Source: Athalassotoga sp964433875 (GTDB lineage Bacteria > Thermotogota > Thermotogae > Mesoaciditogales > Mesoaciditogaceae). From it: a stretch of DNA of 61,470 nt. The notes beneath the pieces are model-generated. The model did no database searches. It worked only from the letters and a program-made list of their open reading frames with translations, and had not been told where the DNA came from. The translations under genes were made by a program, and so were the position numbers. The first letter of the stretch is position 1; every line of letters begins with the position of its first letter. Shown piece after piece: positions 15,736 through 23,112 of the stretch. The DNA lies in assembly GCA_964433875.1 (NCBI GenBank), contig CAYSSO010000008.1, forward strand, positions 1-61,470, in the 5' to 3' direction.

Positions 15736-16914
15736 TCATCTTACCAAATTTTCGAAGAGTTTATCTAAAATTTCAAATGCATCCGAATCATTTGCGCTTT
15801 TGAGCATGTCTATTATCTGTGTGACCTCCATAGAATGAGATCCAAAATTTTTATCCTTCGAGATGATAGAATTTTCTATCTCCTGAATGCTCATTGGACT
15901 TTCATTTTCTATTTCGCGATTGTTGTCTATCTGTCTTAAATTTATCGTGCAGTTTAGAGCGCCTTTTTCTTCCACGAAAGATTCGTACTCCGAAAGATTT
16001 ACATTGAATGGAGTTCCAAATGGTATCTCGATATTTATAAGATAAATTGCGCCTTTTTCGATGGTAGATTGGGAAAAGAGATCTGTGAATTTTTCTTCAA
16101 AGTTCGAATCTTCGCTCATTTTCAAATGTTTTTCTACTTTTTTTCTCCTGTGGGATTCAAAAAATTCCACGCTTTCTTTTTTTGTATCGTAAATGAAGAA
16201 ACCCTTTTGATCTGATTCTCGAATGTCCCAGTATTCAGGTGCACCGGGAATAAAGATGGAAGATGCGTCTATCTTTTGGATAGATTTTGAATGGAGATGG
16301 CCTCCCGCGATGTAGGAAAACTTACCATCGACGGATTCCAAATCTTTCGTGCTTACAAGGCCGGGCATCTTTAGATTTCCTATACCCGTGTGGATCAACA
16401 TGATATTTCTGTGATCGTTATCGATCTTGGAAAGCGCCTTTATATATTCGGGAAAGTTTATCCCTTGGTATCCTACGCCGTAAAATCTCGTATCTTCAAT
16501 TTCTAAATATCCTCCCCTTTTTCCGTCCCATGGATCAAAGAAAACCTCTCCATTTCTAACGGAGGGTCTCAAAAGCACAATGTAAGATTTGTTTTTTAAA
16601 TATTCAAGCCATGAGACATTTTCAAAATCGAAGATTCTGTCGTGATTCCCCTCTATCGCAATGGCCTTTATACCGGCATCTTTAAGGTTTTTAAAGATTT
16701 CTTCTGCTCTTTCGAGCGTATCTGGAGAGAGGTCTTTCTTGTCAAAGATGTCGCCAGAGATCATGAACACATCTATATTCATGGATATTGCGAAATTAAC
16801 TATGTATTTGAATGCCCTGAAAAAATCTTCATATCTTTCTCTGAAATAATCCGAGTAAATAGATCCTGAAACCTTTCTACCGAGATGGAGATCGGAACAG
16901 TGAAGAATTCTCAA
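15736..16914 (-). CDS. mre11: Mre11/SbcD-type DNA double-strand break nuclease
   Basis: About 393 residues from a TTG start. It is the Mn-dependent 3'-5' exonuclease and endonuclease partner of Rad50. The phosphodiesterase motifs are in order: HCSDLHLGR, SGDIFD, EGNHDR, LIHTG, AGGHLHSK. An ATG exists at 16971, but TTG at 16914 is the better start: AGAGGGGG lies 7 bases before it, the protein then begins directly with the motif-I strand (RILHCSD), and the longer form would run through the promoter's -10 box. The C-terminal third is the Rad50-binding region. Confidence 0.93.
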   Translation of the reverse strand: MRILHCSDLHLGRKVSGSIYSDYFRERYEDFFRAFKYIVNFAISMNIDVFMISGDIFDKKDLSPDTLERAEEIFKNLKDAGIKAIAIEGNHDRIFDFENVSWLEYLKNKSYIVLLRPSVRNGEVFFDPWDGKRGGYLEIEDTRFYGVGYQGINFPEYIKALSKIDNDHRNIMLIHTGIGNLKMPGLVSTKDLESVDGKFSYIAGGHLHSKSIQKIDASSIFIPGAPEYWDIRESDQKGFFIYDTKKESVEFFESHRRKKVEKHLKMSEDSNFEEKFTDLFSQSTIEKGAIYLINIEIPFGTPFNVNLSEYESFVEEKGALNCTINLRQIDNNREIENESPMSIQEIENSIISKDKNFGSHSMEVTQIIDMLKSANDSDAFEILDKLFENLVR

Positions 16915-16938
16915 AATCTCGCCCCCTCTTAGCCGAAT

Positions 16939-16968
16939 ATTATACAACAAATTTTTGAAAATGAACAA
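16939..16968 (-). promoter_or_regulatory. Probable promoter of mre11-rad50-PLD
   Basis: TATAAT (16944-16939) is a perfect -10 on the minus strand; TTGTTC (16968-16963) 18 bases upstream is a weak -35. It lies just downstream of the cspA terminator and about 25 bases before the TTG start of mre11. Confidence 0.6.
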
Positions 16969-16971
16969 CAA

Positions 16972-17000
16972 TAAAAAAAGCCCGATTAAATCGGGCTTTT
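16972..17000 (-). terminator. cspA terminator
   Basis: Stem AAAAGCCCGAT / ATCGGGCTTTT with a short TTA-type loop, followed on the minus strand by a run of seven Ts. It separates cspA from mre11. Confidence 0.9.
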
Positions 17001-17022
17001 CGATTTTTGGCGTCAGTAAAAA

Positions 17023-17220
17023 TCAAGCAAGTCTAACGTTCGATGCCTGTTTTCCTTTGGAGCCTTCGGTGATGTCAAAAACAACACTCTGGTTTTCCTT
17101 CAGATTCTTGTAACCATCCATCTGAATTGCCGAGTAATGAACGAAGATATCATTCCCGTCTTCCATCGTTATGAAACCATAGCCTTTCTTGGCATCGAAC
17201 CACTTAACAGTACCTTTCAT
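17023..17220 (-). CDS. cspA: Cold-shock family RNA/DNA-binding protein
   Basis: 65 residues, one cold-shock domain. RNP1 (KKGYGFIT) and RNP2 (DIFVHYSAI) are intact. Such proteins bind single-stranded RNA or DNA and act as RNA chaperones. AAGGAGG lies 6-7 bases before the ATG. It has its own promoter and terminator and is thus monocistronic. The leader is only about 40 bases, shorter than the thermosensing leaders of enteric cspA genes. Confidence 0.97.
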   Translation of the reverse strand: MKGTVKWFDAKKGYGFITMEDGNDIFVHYSAIQMDGYKNLKENQSVVFDITEGSKGKQASNVRLA

Positions 17221-17267
17221 TTTGTTACCTCCTTAAAAATTATGGCTCCTTCGAACCACACGAGTCT

Positions 17268-17296
17268 ATTGTATCATTTAATTAAATTAAAATCAA
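17268..17296 (-). promoter_or_regulatory. cspA promoter
   Basis: TTGATT (17296-17291), 17-base spacer, TACAAT (17273-17268) with an extended TG (TGATACAAT) on the minus strand. Confidence 0.75.
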
Positions 17297-17396
17297 TAGT
17301 CAAATTCAATCAAAATTAGAACAAATTCATCAAAATTGAAGTCTAATTAACGTAACTTACCTCCATCCCCTTTCTTTGCTTTACGAACTTTTTCTG

Positions 17397-17429
17397 ACAA
17401 AGGATCCTTTAAGGATCCTTTGTTTTTTT
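17397..17429 (+). terminator. Orphan terminator-like hairpin in the cspA-lacI space
   Basis: Perfect 11-bp stem ACAAAGGATCC / GGATCCTTTGT with a TTTAA loop, then seven Ts on the plus strand. No plus-strand gene lies upstream (cspA is on the other strand), so it may end a small RNA or a transcript running antisense to the cspA leader. The rest of 17297-17600 is very A+T rich and shows no ORF I can support. Confidence 0.6.
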
Positions 17430-17608
17430 ACACTTTTGACAATTACGATCTTCAGCAGAGATGTTTGTCTGTAATCAAAAAATCTGTAAAAAAATTAGAA
17501 ATTTTTAGAAAAAAGACAAAAATTAAAACTAATCATTCATAATCTCCAAAAATCACCAATAAATGGTCGAAATGTTTTTTATTCGACTTTTTTTATTTTT
17601 TGTAATTA

Positions 17609-17636
17609 TGATATATTAGTAATGTAAATGTTTTCA
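17609..17636 (+). promoter_or_regulatory. Promoter and cre-like operator in front of the LacI-type regulator
   Basis: TGATATATT (17609-17617) is an extended -10; the -35 is poor. TGTAAATGTTTTCA (17623-17636) matches the LacI-family/CcpA-type operator pattern TGWAANCGNTNWCA at all but one fixed position (T for C in the centre). It would overlap the start of transcription, which fits autoregulation. Confidence 0.55.
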
Positions 17637-17659
17637 TTGTTGTATTTTAAGGAGAATTC

Positions 17660-18637
17660 ATGGTAAGCATCAAAGATGTGGCAAAGACGGCGGGGGTTTC
17701 GATAGCGACCGTTTCAAGGGTTTTTAACTCTCCACAACTTGTTAGTTCTCAAACAAGGGCAAAAGTTTATTCGGTTGCCCAAAGGCTGAATTACATTCCA
17801 AATTATTCGGCAAAAACTTTAAGGAAATCGATAGTCGGATCCATAATAGTACTTATTCCGGATGTTTCAAACCTTTTCTTTATAGATGTGGTGCACGGAG
17901 TCCAAGATTACGCCGAGTCACGAAATTACAACGTGCTTATGGGTAGGTTTAACATTTCGATCTTCAACGTTGAAAAGTACTTTCAACTCGTCAAATCGAG
18001 AGCGGCAGATGGAATTGTACTTGCCACGGGTCATGACAGGGTTTATCCGAATATATCAGATGTACAGGATGTAAATATCGTAACAATAGAAGAGCCATAC
18101 ATGGATAATCCATATGTTTACATAGATAACTTTAACGCGATAAAACAAATCATAGATTATCTTTTGTCAAAGGGCCACAAAAGATTTGGGTTTATAGGGT
18201 TCAAAAGCGAAAGGTCACGATTTACCGCTTTCAAAAAGATCATAACAGAAAATGGCATAGAATACGATGAAGACTTTGTAAGGCTTGGAGAAGAAAATGC
18301 GGAAGATATGCCAGAGAGTGCAAGGTTATACGTAAAACATCTCGTTGAGACGAAAAAGATCCCAGATGCGATAGTTTGCGCTTCAGACATATTGGCCGCA
18401 GGAGCGATAAAATGGCTTACCAAATCGGGATTGAGGGTACCGAAAGATGTAGCGGTAACGGGATTTGATGGTGTTGACATCGTCAACCTTGTAACGCCGA
18501 GTATAACGACTATAGAACAACCGCGCCACAGAATGGGAATGGAAGGCGCAAAGATCTTGATAAACAAAATAGAGGGAAAGCCTTTTGATGAGAAAATAAT
18601 ACTGCCTACAAGATTAATAATCGGAGAATCTGCTTAA
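17660..18637 (+). CDS. LacI/GalR-family transcriptional regulator
   Basis: 325 residues. The N-terminal helix-turn-helix reads VSIKDVAKTAGVSIATVSRV, followed by the hinge helix region, and then a periplasmic-binding-protein-like effector domain (from about residue 60, IVGSIIVLIPD). These proteins bind a sugar or sugar phosphate and release the operator. AAGGAG lies 6-7 bases before the start. Directly downstream on the same strand is a sugar-type ABC transporter, its likely target; a cre-like site lies in its own promoter. The inducer cannot be told. Confidence 0.93.
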   Translation: MVSIKDVAKTAGVSIATVSRVFNSPQLVSSQTRAKVYSVAQRLNYIPNYSAKTLRKSIVGSIIVLIPDVSNLFFIDVVHGVQDYAESRNYNVLMGRFNISIFNVEKYFQLVKSRAADGIVLATGHDRVYPNISDVQDVNIVTIEEPYMDNPYVYIDNFNAIKQIIDYLLSKGHKRFGFIGFKSERSRFTAFKKIITENGIEYDEDFVRLGEENAEDMPESARLYVKHLVETKKIPDAIVCASDILAAGAIKWLTKSGLRVPKDVAVTGFDGVDIVNLVTPSITTIEQPRHRMGMEGAKILINKIEGKPFDEKIILPTRLIIGESA

Positions 18638-18639
18638 TA

Positions 18640-18651
18640 CGCCAATTGGCG
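18640..18651. repeat. Perfect 12-bp palindrome between regulator and binding-protein gene
   Basis: CGCCAATTGGCG, starting 2 bases after the lacI stop. It could be a regulator site or a weak hairpin; the following T-run is too short for a good terminator. Confidence 0.5.
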
Positions 18652-18679
18652 AATTTTAGAATAAAAAGGAGGGGTTTTT

Positions 18680-19924
18680 GTGAAGCGTAGCGTCTTTTTA
18701 GCAATCGCGTTGATGATTGCTCTTGTGATTTCTTCCTTTGCAACCGTTACCATAGTCATGACGGCGGGTGCGGTGGGGGCCGAATTGCAAGTCCTTCAAA
18801 CACAGATCAAAGAATTCATGCAGCAAAATCCGGACATTAAAGTCGTATTGATGCCAATGCCAAATTCAACGACGGATAGGTATAACCTCGATGTAACTTA
18901 CTTAAGTGCGCAAATGCCGGTGCCGGATATTCTCTTCCTCGACACGATCGATCCACCTGCTTTTGCAGATTTTCTTGTAAATCTTAAGCCATATTATACA
19001 GATCAAGAACTTGCACAATTCTTCCAGGGGGCAATAAACAACGATACCTACAACGGAAGACTTGTCGCGATACCTTGGTTTGTCGATGCAGGAATTCTCT
19101 ATTATAGAGCAGATCTTCTTCAAAAGTACGGATTCCAGCCACCAACGACATGGGATCAACTTATACAAGAAGCCCAGTATATATCCCAAAGAGAGCACAT
19201 TCAAGGCTTTGTCTGGCAGGGTGCGGCTTATGAAGGGCTAACATGCGACTTCATGGAATTTGTTCATTCTTACGGAGGAAATATTCTTGATGAGAATGGA
19301 AAGGTTGTCTCTGACAGTCCGCAGGTAAAGACCGCCCTTCAGACAATGTACGATATGATCTACAAATACAAGATATCTCCCGTCGGAGTTACGACCTATC
19401 AGGAAGAGGATGCACGCCATATCTTCCAGAATGGCGATGCCGTTTTCATGAGAAACTGGCCATATTGCTGGCCGTTGCTTCAGGCAACTGACTCTGCAGT
19501 AAGAGGCAAGGTTGGAGTAGAAGTGCTCCCAGAAGGCACTGGCTTCCCAGGCGTTCATCACTCTGCCACCCTCGGTGGATGGGAACTTGCCATCAACAAG
19601 TACAGCGAACATATTCCGGAGGCCGTCAAACTGATAAAGTTCCTGACCTCTCCACAGCAAGAAGCATACAAGGCAATAAATGCCGGTCAAGCGCCATCCC
19701 TTTTGTCTGTGTACAATGATCCCGCTGTCATTAAAGCAGTCCCGCTTTTCAAATCTCTGTACAATGTTTTCATGAATGCAGAGCCGAGACCAAAGTCTCC
19801 GATATATTCACAGATTTCTCAGATTATCTACGATAATGTTAACGCTGCCTTAACAAATCAGGAAACAGTCGATCAGGCAGTGGCAAAGATGACATCTCAA
19901 TTAAAGCAATTGCTCGGTCAATAA
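18680..19924 (+). CDS. ABC transporter family-1 (sugar) solute-binding protein
   Basis: 414 residues. A signal peptide (about 1-22, KR start, ending SSFATV) is followed by a two-lobe binding protein with features of the maltose/trehalose group: IPWFVDAGILYYRADLLQKYG, PPTTWDQLI, NWPYCWPLL, LGGWELAIN. It would bind a mono- or oligosaccharide outside the cytoplasmic membrane. GTG start with AGGAGG upstream. It follows the LacI-type regulator and precedes two permeases; a hairpin behind it may keep its level above that of the permeases. Substrate unknown. Confidence 0.92.
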   Translation: MKRSVFLAIALMIALVISSFATVTIVMTAGAVGAELQVLQTQIKEFMQQNPDIKVVLMPMPNSTTDRYNLDVTYLSAQMPVPDILFLDTIDPPAFADFLVNLKPYYTDQELAQFFQGAINNDTYNGRLVAIPWFVDAGILYYRADLLQKYGFQPPTTWDQLIQEAQYISQREHIQGFVWQGAAYEGLTCDFMEFVHSYGGNILDENGKVVSDSPQVKTALQTMYDMIYKYKISPVGVTTYQEEDARHIFQNGDAVFMRNWPYCWPLLQATDSAVRGKVGVEVLPEGTGFPGVHHSATLGGWELAINKYSEHIPEAVKLIKFLTSPQQEAYKAINAGQAPSLLSVYNDPAVIKAVPLFKSLYNVFMNAEPRPKSPIYSQISQIIYDNVNAALTNQETVDQAVAKMTSQLKQLLGQ

Positions 19925-19929
19925 TAAAT

Positions 19930-19957
19930 ACCGTGCGGGATTTCCCGCACGGTTTTT
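19930..19957 (+). terminator. Strong hairpin after the sugar-binding protein gene
   Basis: 10-bp stem ACCGTGCGGG / CCCGCACGGT with an ATTT loop, then TTTT. It lies inside the operon, so it probably acts as a partial terminator or 3'-end stabiliser. Confidence 0.85.
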
Positions 19958-19974
19958 ACTGAAAGGAGAATTCA

Positions 19975-20880
19975 ATGCCTAAAACAAAGAATGATCCCCT
20001 TCACAGAAGCGATCCCTATTATGCCTTAATTTTTATAATTCCAACTTTAGCGGTTATTGCTTTTGTGGCTTTTTGGCCGCTCGCTCAAACTTTTTACAAC
20101 AGTCTATACAAATCTGCTCTGATGTTCCCTCAAAATAAAGTATTTGTTGGCCTTTCCAATTATGCTGCATTGTGGCAGGATCAAAGATTTTTAAATGATC
20201 TTTGGAATACGATTAGGTTTACCGGATGGTCTGTTGGCATAGAAACGGTCCTGGGTATACTTGTTGCTTTAATGCTCAACAAAAAGTTCAAATTAAGGGG
20301 TTTTGTCAGGGCGGCTGTCCTTGTTCCTTGGGCAATACCAACCGTTGTCTCATCTGAGATGTGGAGATGGATGTACAACGATAATTACGGAGTGATAAAT
20401 TCCATACTAATGTCTTTGCATATAATAAAACAGCCTATAGTTTTTCTTGCCTTTCCATCAACGGCAATGCCGGCGATAATAAGCGTTGATGTATGGAAGA
20501 CGACCCCATTTATGGTTTTGCTCATCCTTGCCGGATTGCAATTAATACCCGAAGAACTTTACGAGGCCGCTCGAATAGATGGGGCAAATGCGTGGCAGAG
20601 ATTCTGGTCTGTGACATTCCCGATGATAAGACCAACGATAGGTATTGCCTTGATCTTCAGAAGTCTTGATGCGATGCGTGTCTTCGATATTGTGTTCATA
20701 ATGACAAAAGGCGCGGCAAATACAGAAACGCTCTCCGTTTATAACCAGTGGACACTCTTTACAAGAGGCTTTATCCAGCCTTACTTTGGATATGGAAGTG
20801 CCATGTCAGTTACGATATTTTTGATCATAGGCATTTTCGCTATCTTCTACGTTAAAATGATGAAAATACGTCTCGATTGA
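19975..20880 (+). CDS. Sugar ABC transporter permease (MalF type)
   Basis: 301 residues with six predicted membrane segments. The EAA loop that contacts the ATPase is visible: EELYEAARIDGANAWQRFW. AAGGAG lies 6 bases before the ATG. It pairs with the next permease to form the channel for the binding protein upstream. No ATPase gene is present in the operon, so a shared MsmX/UgpC-like ATPase encoded elsewhere is expected. Confidence 0.93.
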   Translation: MPKTKNDPLHRSDPYYALIFIIPTLAVIAFVAFWPLAQTFYNSLYKSALMFPQNKVFVGLSNYAALWQDQRFLNDLWNTIRFTGWSVGIETVLGILVALMLNKKFKLRGFVRAAVLVPWAIPTVVSSEMWRWMYNDNYGVINSILMSLHIIKQPIVFLAFPSTAMPAIISVDVWKTTPFMVLLILAGLQLIPEELYEAARIDGANAWQRFWSVTFPMIRPTIGIALIFRSLDAMRVFDIVFIMTKGAANTETLSVYNQWTLFTRGFIQPYFGYGSAMSVTIFLIIGIFAIFYVKMMKIRLD

Positions 20881-20891
20881 AGGTGCCGATT

Positions 20892-21722
20892 ATGAAACAC
20901 AAAAATTTGAGAAAGATCGTTTTTTACATAGGAGTTGTAATTGTACTTGTGTATTTTCTATTTCCATTTTACTGGGCCGTTGTCTCTTCGATAAGACCGC
21001 CGTCAGAACTTTTCTCTTCTCATCCAACATTGATACCTTTTCATTTTGACTTTGAAAGTTATGTTCAGGTCTTTACAGAAAGGCCTTTTGCTTTGAACAT
21101 ATTAAACAGCACAATAGTTGCGGGTTCTGCGACTTTACTATGCCTTGTGGTGGGATCGATCGCGGCATATGCGATAGCCCGATTAAAGTTCGCAGGAAAA
21201 GTTGGAGTTATGATCTTGATACTCATGGTAAGCATGTTTCCACAGGTGTCCATTCTTGGAGCGCTCTTTCAGATATTGAGATCGTTTAAACTTATAAACA
21301 CATACCCGGGCCTTATAATACCTTACATAGCCTTAACTTTACCGCTTACAGTTTGGACTTTGCAAAATTTCTTCAGAGATATGCCTCATGAACTTGAAGA
21401 AGCGGCATACATAGACGGAAGCGGAAAATTCAGTACTTTTTGGAGGGTGATACTTCCTCTTGCCGTGCCCGGCCTTGTGGCAACCGGGCTTTTGACCTTT
21501 ATATTTTCATGGAACGAGTTCCTTTTTGCCTTGACTTTTGAGCAGATTCCGAGCATGTACACAGTTCCGGTTGCGATATCGATGTTCACTGGATATTACG
21601 TTGTTCCATGGGGACAGATAATGGCCGCATCCGTCATAGTTACCGCACCTCTTGTTGTGCTCGTTTTGATTTTCCAGAACAGGATAATAGCAGGTATGAC
21701 GGCAGGGGCAGTGAAGGGATGA
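20892..21722 (+). CDS. Sugar ABC transporter permease (MalG type)
   Basis: About 276 residues with six membrane segments and the EAA loop MPHELEEAAYIDGSGKFSTF. An in-frame TTG at 20877 would overlap the previous stop, but ATG 20892 with AGGTG 6-7 bases upstream is preferred. The second half of the transporter channel. The Nudix gene begins 1 base after its stop. Confidence 0.92.
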   Translation: MKHKNLRKIVFYIGVVIVLVYFLFPFYWAVVSSIRPPSELFSSHPTLIPFHFDFESYVQVFTERPFALNILNSTIVAGSATLLCLVVGSIAAYAIARLKFAGKVGVMILILMVSMFPQVSILGALFQILRSFKLINTYPGLIIPYIALTLPLTVWTLQNFFRDMPHELEEAAYIDGSGKFSTFWRVILPLAVPGLVATGLLTFIFSWNEFLFALTFEQIPSMYTVPVAISMFTGYYVVPWGQIMAASVIVTAPLVVLVLIFQNRIIAGMTAGAVKG

Positions 21723-21723
21723 A

Positions 21724-22206
21724 ATGGAAAACGAAAGATTTTCTAAAATAGTTGTCGGTGGGCTCGGTGTTGTCGTAAATTCAAAAGGAGAAGTACTTTT
21801 CATAAAGCAAAAAAATGGCCCATACGCAGGTAACTGGTTATTACCGGGCGGCGGGGTTGAATACGGAGAAACCGCTTTAAATGCGGCAAAAAGAGAGGTC
21901 ATGGAAGAGACGGGCGTAAAAGTCGACGATGGCAAATTCATCGCCACCTATGAGATGATCGGAGAATGGAAAGCGGGAAAATATCATATATTGATGGTAA
22001 CCTTTCTTTTCAAAAGCGATCTGCCCATACCTCTAAATTTTAAAGGTCATAACGTTGACGATATCGTATGGGCAAATCCTCAAAATATATCACTTCATCC
22101 AACAGATATGTTGATCCTCAAAGATTCGGGACTAAGCAAATTTTCGAATGAAGAGATTAAATTAGCCCTTAAAAATTCCGCAATAACGATGAATTCATAT
22201 AAATAG
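21724..22206 (+). CDS. Nudix hydrolase
   Basis: 160 residues. The Nudix box G43-x5-E49-x7-REVMEETGV fits the family consensus exactly. Such enzymes cleave nucleoside diphosphates linked to another group; ADP-sugars, NADH or oxidised dNTPs are common substrates. The WLLPGGGVEYGE turn is typical of MutT/ADP-ribose types. It starts 1 base after the sugar permease stop and ends in the terminator, so it is the last gene of the sugar operon. A link to sugar-nucleotide metabolism is inference. Confidence 0.9.
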   Translation: MENERFSKIVVGGLGVVVNSKGEVLFIKQKNGPYAGNWLLPGGGVEYGETALNAAKREVMEETGVKVDDGKFIATYEMIGEWKAGKYHILMVTFLFKSDLPIPLNFKGHNVDDIVWANPQNISLHPTDMLILKDSGLSKFSNEEIKLALKNSAITMNSYK

Positions 22207-22230
22207 ATCGCCGGAAGGCGATCTATTTAT
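22199..22230. terminator. Two-way terminator after the Nudix gene
   Basis: 14-bp perfect stem ATAAATAGATCGCC / GGCGATCTATTTAT with a GGAA loop. It covers the stop codons of two convergent genes. Confidence 0.88.
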
Positions 22231-22589
22231 TGCTTTACGGCATTCCATGTGCCAATTATTTGGTTACCAGAATATGTTATCGTGAAATTGCCACCCATGT
22301 GAGTTGAATCACTTATTGTACCTGTAAAAGAAATGGTTGCTCCAGAAGATGAGTATGAAAATTGAACGTTGTTACCATTAACGGTTCCTGTGAAAGTGTA
22401 GCTGTCATAAACCGTGATTGCATTTCCATTTTGATTTATCGTCATGGTTAAATTAGTCGGAGTTTGACCTTGATATGCAACTGTCATCAGCCATGTGCCT
22501 GTTAGATTATAGGATTGAAGTAAAAAGCAGTCTGAAAGTACGACAACGAGTAACACAAAAACCCCCAAAAGCGTAAATACTTTCTTCAT
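22227..22589 (-). CDS. Small secreted or lipid-anchored beta-rich protein of unknown function
   Basis: 120 residues. The N-terminus MKKVFTLLGVFVLLVVVL is a signal or lipoprotein signal sequence; Cys21 follows, but the residue before it is Asp, which is unusual for a lipobox. The mature part is made of short alternating strands rich in N, G, S and T (TGTVNGNNVQFSY, FTGTISDSTHMGGNFT) and ends in GTWNAVKQ. That layout recurs in the divergent neighbour at 22665-23111, which ends in GIWHAVRL, so the two look like distant paralogues. No function is recognised. A TATAAT (22629-22624) lies about 35 bases upstream of its start; the -35 is poor. Confidence 0.75.
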   Translation of the reverse strand: MKKVFTLLGVFVLLVVVLSDCFLLQSYNLTGTWLMTVAYQGQTPTNLTMTINQNGNAITVYDSYTFTGTVNGNNVQFSYSSSGATISFTGTISDSTHMGGNFTITYSGNQIIGTWNAVKQ

Positions 22590-22664
22590 TTTAATACCCC
22601 CGTTTTAAATTTTGATCATAAGAATTATACACTTTTTTCCAAAATTGTAATTTCAATTATCTTT

Positions 22665-23111
22665 TTGAGTTTGATTTTTGCCTTTTCAGGTTACGCTTTT
22701 GCATCCGCATCGACGGTGCTTGATCATAGTTTCAATCTTTCTCAGATGCAAAATGGCAACTTTTTCACCGGTAATTTTGTCGGAACAAGTAAAGATGACA
22801 AAGTACAATTTTTGTATGTCAACATTGCCAACGGTGGTCTTTTATACTGGCAGGGTTTGAATCAACAACTGCCTTATTTTTATGTCAATTTTCCGTTTTT
22901 CAGCGGGACCATTATTTCTCTTGCGGGGAATACGATGGGTCCTGATCGTATGCAAGGTTCATGGATTGGCATATTCAACGGTCAGGAAGAAAGTGGCATA
23001 TGGCATGCGGTAAGGCTGACACATGAACAGGTAGTCCAGCAAACCTTATGGAATTTGGGAGGATTTGCGCTGATAGTGTTGGCACTGGTTTTAATAAAAT
23101 TTCTCTTTTGA
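22665..23111 (+). CDS. Beta-rich secreted protein with C-terminal membrane segment; 5' end uncertain
   Basis: The frame encodes a signal-like stretch (SLIFAFSGYAFASA), a strand-rich body similar in layout to the protein encoded divergently next to it (TGNFVGT--DKVQFLYV ... FSGTI--AGNTM--DRMQGSW ... GIWHAVR), and a final hydrophobic helix (LGGFALIVLALVLIKFLF). The only standard start nearby is TTG 22665, which gives a signal sequence without its basic end. The frame stays open upstream and reads SKIVISIIFLSL, which looks like the missing front part, but no ATG, GTG or TTG and no Shine-Dalgarno precede it. Either a rare start (ATT 22644) is used or the 5' end is decayed. The 75-base space to the divergent gene holds only the TATAAT noted there. 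Confidence 0.55.
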   Translation: MSLIFAFSGYAFASASTVLDHSFNLSQMQNGNFFTGNFVGTSKDDKVQFLYVNIANGGLLYWQGLNQQLPYFYVNFPFFSGTIISLAGNTMGPDRMQGSWIGIFNGQEESGIWHAVRLTHEQVVQQTLWNLGGFALIVLALVLIKFLF

Positions 23112-23112
23112 T

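Noticed and set aside
17330..17430. Lysine-rich minus-strand open stretch (KDPLSEKVRKAKKGDGGKLR)
   Set aside because: No ATG or GTG, no ribosome binding site in the right place, and it runs through the hairpin; too short to support.
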